DNA of 5,902 bases from Candidatus Parcubacteria bacterium. Its GTDB lineage: Bacteria > Patescibacteriota > Patescibacteriia > Patescibacteriales > UBA12075. This document shows, piece after piece, positions 5,661 through 5,902 of this stretch (positions within the stretch are counted from its first letter, which is position 1; each line of letters begins with the position of its first letter). A model generated the notes under the pieces. The model had not been told where the DNA came from. It ran no database searches and was given only the letters and a program-made list of their open reading frames with translations. The stretch is taken from assembly GCA_023140595.1 (NCBI GenBank), contig JAGLLI010000152.1:1-5902 (forward strand). Direction: 5' to 3'. Made by a program: the position numbers and the translations under genes.

Positions 5661-5680
5661 GATATTAGTTAATTAATATC
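5661..5680. repeat. 7-bp inverted repeat in the ftsZ leader
   Basis: GATATTA and TAATATC are exact inverted copies around GTTAAT, between the ftsZ promoter and start codon, near the predicted transcription start. It could be an operator. Half-site and spacer resemble the repeat before fic (GATATA, spacer GTTAA). Both are A/T-rich, so chance similarity is possible. Confidence 0.4.
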
Positions 5681-5709
5681 ATTTTATAATATTTATTAAA
5701 AAATATCAA
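5681..5709 (-). promoter_or_regulatory. Predicted promoter of ftsZ in the ftsA-ftsZ gap
   Basis: On the minus strand TTGATA (5704-5709) and TAAAAT (5681-5686) are 17 bases apart. The expected start is about 28 bases before the ftsZ ATG. In A/T-rich DNA such matches arise by chance, but spacing and location are right, and a separate ftsZ promoter would allow more FtsZ than FtsA. Confidence 0.45.
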
Positions 5710-5715
5710 GACTAT

Positions 5716-5747
5716 TTGTTTAAACAAGTGTATAAATTTTTTATACA
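5716..5747. repeat. Two A/T-rich inverted repeats just after ftsA
   Basis: TTGTTTAAACAA (5716-5727) is a perfect palindrome, and next to it TGTATAAA (5729-5736) and TTTATACA (5740-5747) form an 8-bp stem with a three-base loop. They begin 8 bases after the ftsA stop in the direction of transcription. They may weaken read-through from ftsA to ftsZ or bind a regulator. No proper T tract follows, so I do not call a terminator. Confidence 0.4.
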
Positions 5748-5755
5748 GTTAAAAA

Positions 5756-5902
5756 TTAAGGAATTAATGACTTAAACCAATCTTTAACTTTTTTTACACC
5801 CTTTCCGACATCAGCGCCGCCCGGTAATTTTAAAGAGGAACGGCCGGTATTTTCAGATAAATTATTACCCCAAACCACCAAGCCCAAAGCATTTAAATAT
5901 TC
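5756..5902 (-). CDS. ftsA: Cell division protein FtsA, C-terminal end (partial)
   Basis: Only the last 48 residues are inside the window; the gene continues past the right edge. The visible part starts with EYLNALGLVVWGNN, which fits the last helix and strand of the actin-like core, continues through a short polar linker, and ends with the amphipathic helix GVKKVKDWFKSLIP. That helix matches the FtsA membrane-targeting tail: one lysine-rich face and one face of V, W, F, L and I. FtsA tethers FtsZ filaments to the inner membrane by binding the FtsZ C-terminal peptide, which is intact in the next gene. The stop is followed by 109 bases and then ftsZ on the same strand, the standard ftsA-ftsZ order. 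Given the tail and the neighbour, the call is solid although most of the protein is unseen. Confidence 0.88.
   Translation of the reverse strand, partial: EYLNALGLVVWGNNLSENTGRSSLKLPGGADVGKGVKKVKDWFKSLIP

Overview
The window looks like a piece of a low-GC Patescibacteria (Candidate Phyla Radiation, probably Parcubacteria-group) chromosome. The evidence is the style of the FtsZ and FtsA sequences, the very A/T-rich spacers, the scarcity of Shine-Dalgarno sites and a small zinc-ribbon protein of a kind I associate with these genomes. Placement at this level is an inference. The long reading frames contain no internal TGA and the confident genes end in TAA or TAG, so the standard bacterial code fits. 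Every supported gene is on the minus strand, so the window is transcribed from right to left.

Right part (4286-5902): cell division. The last 48 residues of FtsA, with its membrane-binding tail, are followed by a complete ftsZ. A sigma70-like promoter and a short inverted repeat lie in the ftsA-ftsZ gap. After ftsZ come an intrinsic terminator and then a second, bidirectional one, which seal the division operon off from what follows.

Middle (2617-4283): a complete class II Fic-domain adenylyltransferase with a C-terminal winged helix. It has a near-consensus extended -10 promoter, and a perfect 10-bp inverted repeat covers the predicted transcription start, which suggests autorepression by the Fic protein's own DNA-binding domain. 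Its 3' end overlaps a small open frame in another phase. That frame overlaps the start of a second small frame interrupted by an in-frame TAA, so this is either a degraded two-gene unit or a fossil. About 220 bases without a convincing gene follow, holding a short direct repeat and several hairpins.

Left part (1-2616): a defence-type gene run. In transcription order it has an AbiTii-domain abortive-infection protein, a fragment that reads like an RHS core domain, a PD-(D/E)XK (Mrr-like) nuclease, a four-cysteine zinc-ribbon protein, and a small possible membrane protein that seems to have lost its start through a frameshift. AbiTii and the nuclease may act together against phage or foreign DNA, but nothing in the sequence proves this. 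The mix of intact defence-like genes and gene fragments next to the conserved ftsA-ftsZ locus suggests a site of repeated gene gain and loss.
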